Source of the DNA: Burkholderiales bacterium
GTDB lineage: Bacteria; Pseudomonadota; Gammaproteobacteria; Burkholderiales; Burkholderiaceae
Reading direction: 5' to 3'
DNA length: 14,890 nucleotides
Assembly (NCBI GenBank): GCA_947372535.1
Contig: CANBUA010000098.1
Span: 1-14,890 of the forward strand
In this document: piece by piece, positions 13,761 through 14,890 of the stretch
How positions within the stretch are numbered: position 1 is the stretch's first letter
Layout of the letters: each line of letters opens with the position of its first letter
Notes under the pieces: model-generated
The model's database searches: none
What the model was told of the DNA's origin: nothing
The model's input: only the letters and a program-made list of their open reading frames with translations
Position numbers and translations under genes: made by a program

Positions 13761-14702
13761 ATGCACGACGACACCTCCGCCTCCCCCTGGATCATCGCCA
13801 CCCGCGAAAGCCGGCTGGCCCTGTGGCAAGCCCACCATGTGCGAGACCTGCTCGCCGGACTGCAAAGCCGTCCGGTCGAGTTGCTCGGCATGACCACCCA
13901 GGGCGACCAGATCCTGGACCGCTCGCTCTCCAAGGTCGGCGGCAAAGGCCTGTTCGTCAAGGAGCTGGAAGTGGCCCTGTCCGAGGGGCGCGCCCACCTG
14001 GCCGTGCACTCCCTCAAGGACGTGCCCATGGAGCTGCCAGACGGCTTCGTCCTGGCCGCCATCATGGAACGCGAAGACCCCCGCGATGCGCTGGTCTCGC
14101 CCCGCTGGCCCAGCCTGGCTGAGCTGCCGCAAGGTGCCGTTGTGGGCACCTCCAGCCTGCGCCGGTTGGTGCAGCTCAAAGCCCTGCGGCCCGATCTGCG
14201 CATTGAGCCCCTGCGCGGGAACCTGGACACCCGCTTGCGCAAGCTCGACGAAGGCCAGTACGACGCCATCGTGCTGGCCGCGGCCGGCCTCAAACGCCTG
14301 GGCCTGGCCGAGCGCATCCGCCAGCTTCTCGATGTGGGCACCATGCTGCCAGCGGCCGGTCAAGGCGCCCTCGGGCTGGAAATCCGCGGCGATCAGGCCG
14401 AGCTCGCTCAGGTTGTCGCCCAGCTCAACCACCAGCCCACCCGCTGGGCCACGTTGGCTGAACGCGCCGTCTCGCGCGCCCTGGGCGGCAGCTGCTCCAT
14501 GCCGCTGGCCGCGCATGCCACCTGGTCCGGCACCAGCTTGCAGCTGGAGGCTTGGCTGGGCCATCCCGAGCGCGCCGGCCTGCTCAAGACCCAGGTCAGC
14601 GCCCAGCCCGCCAGCGATGGCGAGGCCGATGCGCTGGGCTTGCGCGCCGCCCAACAGCTCATCGACCAAGGCGCCCACGACTGGCTGGCCACGGCATGCT
14701 GA
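13761..14702 (+). CDS. hemC: Hydroxymethylbilane synthase (porphobilinogen deaminase)
   Basis: Joins four porphobilinogen molecules into hydroxymethylbilane in tetrapyrrole synthesis, in the cytoplasm. The 313-residue protein has the expected [15 protein letters not shown] start (11-25), [18 protein letters not shown] (56-73), AVHSLKDVP with the catalytic aspartate Asp87, [12 protein letters not shown] (129-140), [15 protein letters not shown] (151-165), [12 protein letters not shown] (198-209), and [12 protein letters not shown] with Cys245, which carries the dipyrromethane cofactor. Length is normal. It begins 49 bases after ycgR in the same direction, but the function is unrelated to motility. 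It has no Shine-Dalgarno and an inverted repeat at its start. The hemD ATG overlaps its last codons, the usual hemC-hemD arrangement. Confidence 0.98.
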   Translation: MHDDTSASPWIIATRESRLALWQAHHVRDLLAGLQSRPVELLGMTTQGDQILDRSLSKVGGKGLFVKELEVALSEGRAHLAVHSLKDVPMELPDGFVLAAIMEREDPRDALVSPRWPSLAELPQGAVVGTSSLRRLVQLKALRPDLRIEPLRGNLDTRLRKLDEGQYDAIVLAAAGLKRLGLAERIRQLLDVGTMLPAAGQGALGLEIRGDQAELAQVVAQLNHQPTRWATLAERAVSRALGGSCSMPLAAHATWSGTSLQLEAWLGHPERAGLLKTQVSAQPASDGEADALGLRAAQQLIDQGAHDWLATAC

Positions 14703-14763
14703 TCCTGGTCACCCGGCCGCAACCGCAAGCCGCCCAATGGGCCGAGGCTTTGCGGGCGCTGGG
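14696..14763 (+). pseudogene. hemD: Uroporphyrinogen-III synthase, 5' fragment only
   Basis: The ATG at 14696 overlaps the end of hemC. It encodes [20 protein letters not shown] then ALG, a good match to the HemD N-terminus (VTRP motif, WxxALRALG). HemD would cyclise hydroxymethylbilane made by HemC. After about residue 23 the frame stays open to the window end but no longer looks like HemD (many Cys, Ser and Arg), and another frame takes over with a different protein family. Either hemD is broken here by a rearrangement, or the assembly joins two loci. Because HemD is needed for heme, an assembly fault near a contig end is the simpler explanation. Confidence 0.7.
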
Positions 14764-14890
14764 TACCCTCGTTTTCGCACCAATCCGGACCGTCTCGGCC
14801 ATCGTGACGAACTGGTGCTTATCGTGCAGGAAATCATGCGCGGCCGCAGCAAGCATGACTGGATCGTCGCGCTCGAGGCCGCCGGCGTGC
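14764..14890 (+). pseudogene. Fragment of a family III CoA-transferase (CaiB/BaiF), open at both ends
   Basis: In the frame starting at 14764 the sequence reads YPRFRTNPDRLGHRDELV, then LIVQEIMRGRSKHDWIVALE and AAGV, without a stop to the window edge. This is the conserved part of the C-terminal half of CaiB/BaiF CoA-transferases, which move CoA between carboxylic acids. It has no start codon or 5' half, and lies in a different frame from the hemD start it joins. It shares GGGTACC (14761-14767) with the hemD side, so the exact joint is within a few bases. Read as a foreign segment joined to hemD by rearrangement or misassembly. The family call comes from my recognition of the motif, not a search. 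Confidence 0.65.

Noticed and set aside
1..14890. tRNA, rRNA, CRISPR arrays, insertion sequences, phage or toxin-antitoxin genes.
   Set aside because: Nothing resembling these was seen on reading the window; repeats are limited to the flagellin duplication and short inverted repeats.

Overview
The window looks like a GC-rich betaproteobacterium of the order Burkholderiales. The gene order fliC-fliD-fliS-fliT-ycgR next to hemC, the strong G/C third-position bias and the close flagellin sequences all point that way; this is inference from gene content, not a database match. It holds two divergent blocks, a flagellar filament block on the plus strand and a glycan block on the minus strand, separated by a 444-base intergenic region. 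A porphyrin gene follows at the right end.

Minus strand, read from about 8012 down to 1: a TPR/GT41 (OGT-like) glycosyltransferase; a two-domain GT32-like plus GT2-like glycosyltransferase; rfbF and rfbG (CDP-4-keto-6-deoxyglucose synthesis); an RmlC/RfbC-type sugar epimerase; a zinc-binding C-methyltransferase of the NovU/TylCIII kind; and the 5' part of a DegT-family sugar aminotransferase running off the left edge. From the second glycosyltransferase onward the genes are tightly packed, with gaps of 34, 5 and 5 bases, one ATGA overlap and a 19-base gap, as in an operon. Together the sugar enzymes can be read as a route to a CDP-activated, C-methylated 4-amino-4,6-dideoxyhexose.

Plus strand, 8457 to 13711: two tandem flagellin paralogues that align without gaps (about 78% identical by hand count), the filament cap fliD, the export chaperones fliS and fliT (ATGA overlap), and a YcgR-type PilZ flagellar brake. 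Sigma-28-like promoters can be read by eye upstream of the first flagellin (two), fliD and, more weakly, fliS; none is convincing for the second flagellin. The fliC1 leader ends in a GC hairpin plus six T just before the ribosome binding site, which looks like an intrinsic terminator or attenuator.

Right end: hemC is complete and overlaps the start of hemD. At about 14761-14767 the hemD reading stops resembling HemD, and a different frame encodes part of a family III (CaiB/BaiF) CoA-transferase, so the last about 125 bases are either a rearrangement or an assembly chimera.

The main hypothesis is that the minus-strand block is a flagellin O-glycosylation island. The OGT-like enzyme would add the first sugar to Ser/Thr in the short variable region of the flagellins, and the other enzymes would build and add an unusual branched amino sugar. 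An O-antigen role for the same sugar cannot be excluded. No tRNA, rRNA, CRISPR array, insertion sequence or phage gene was seen.
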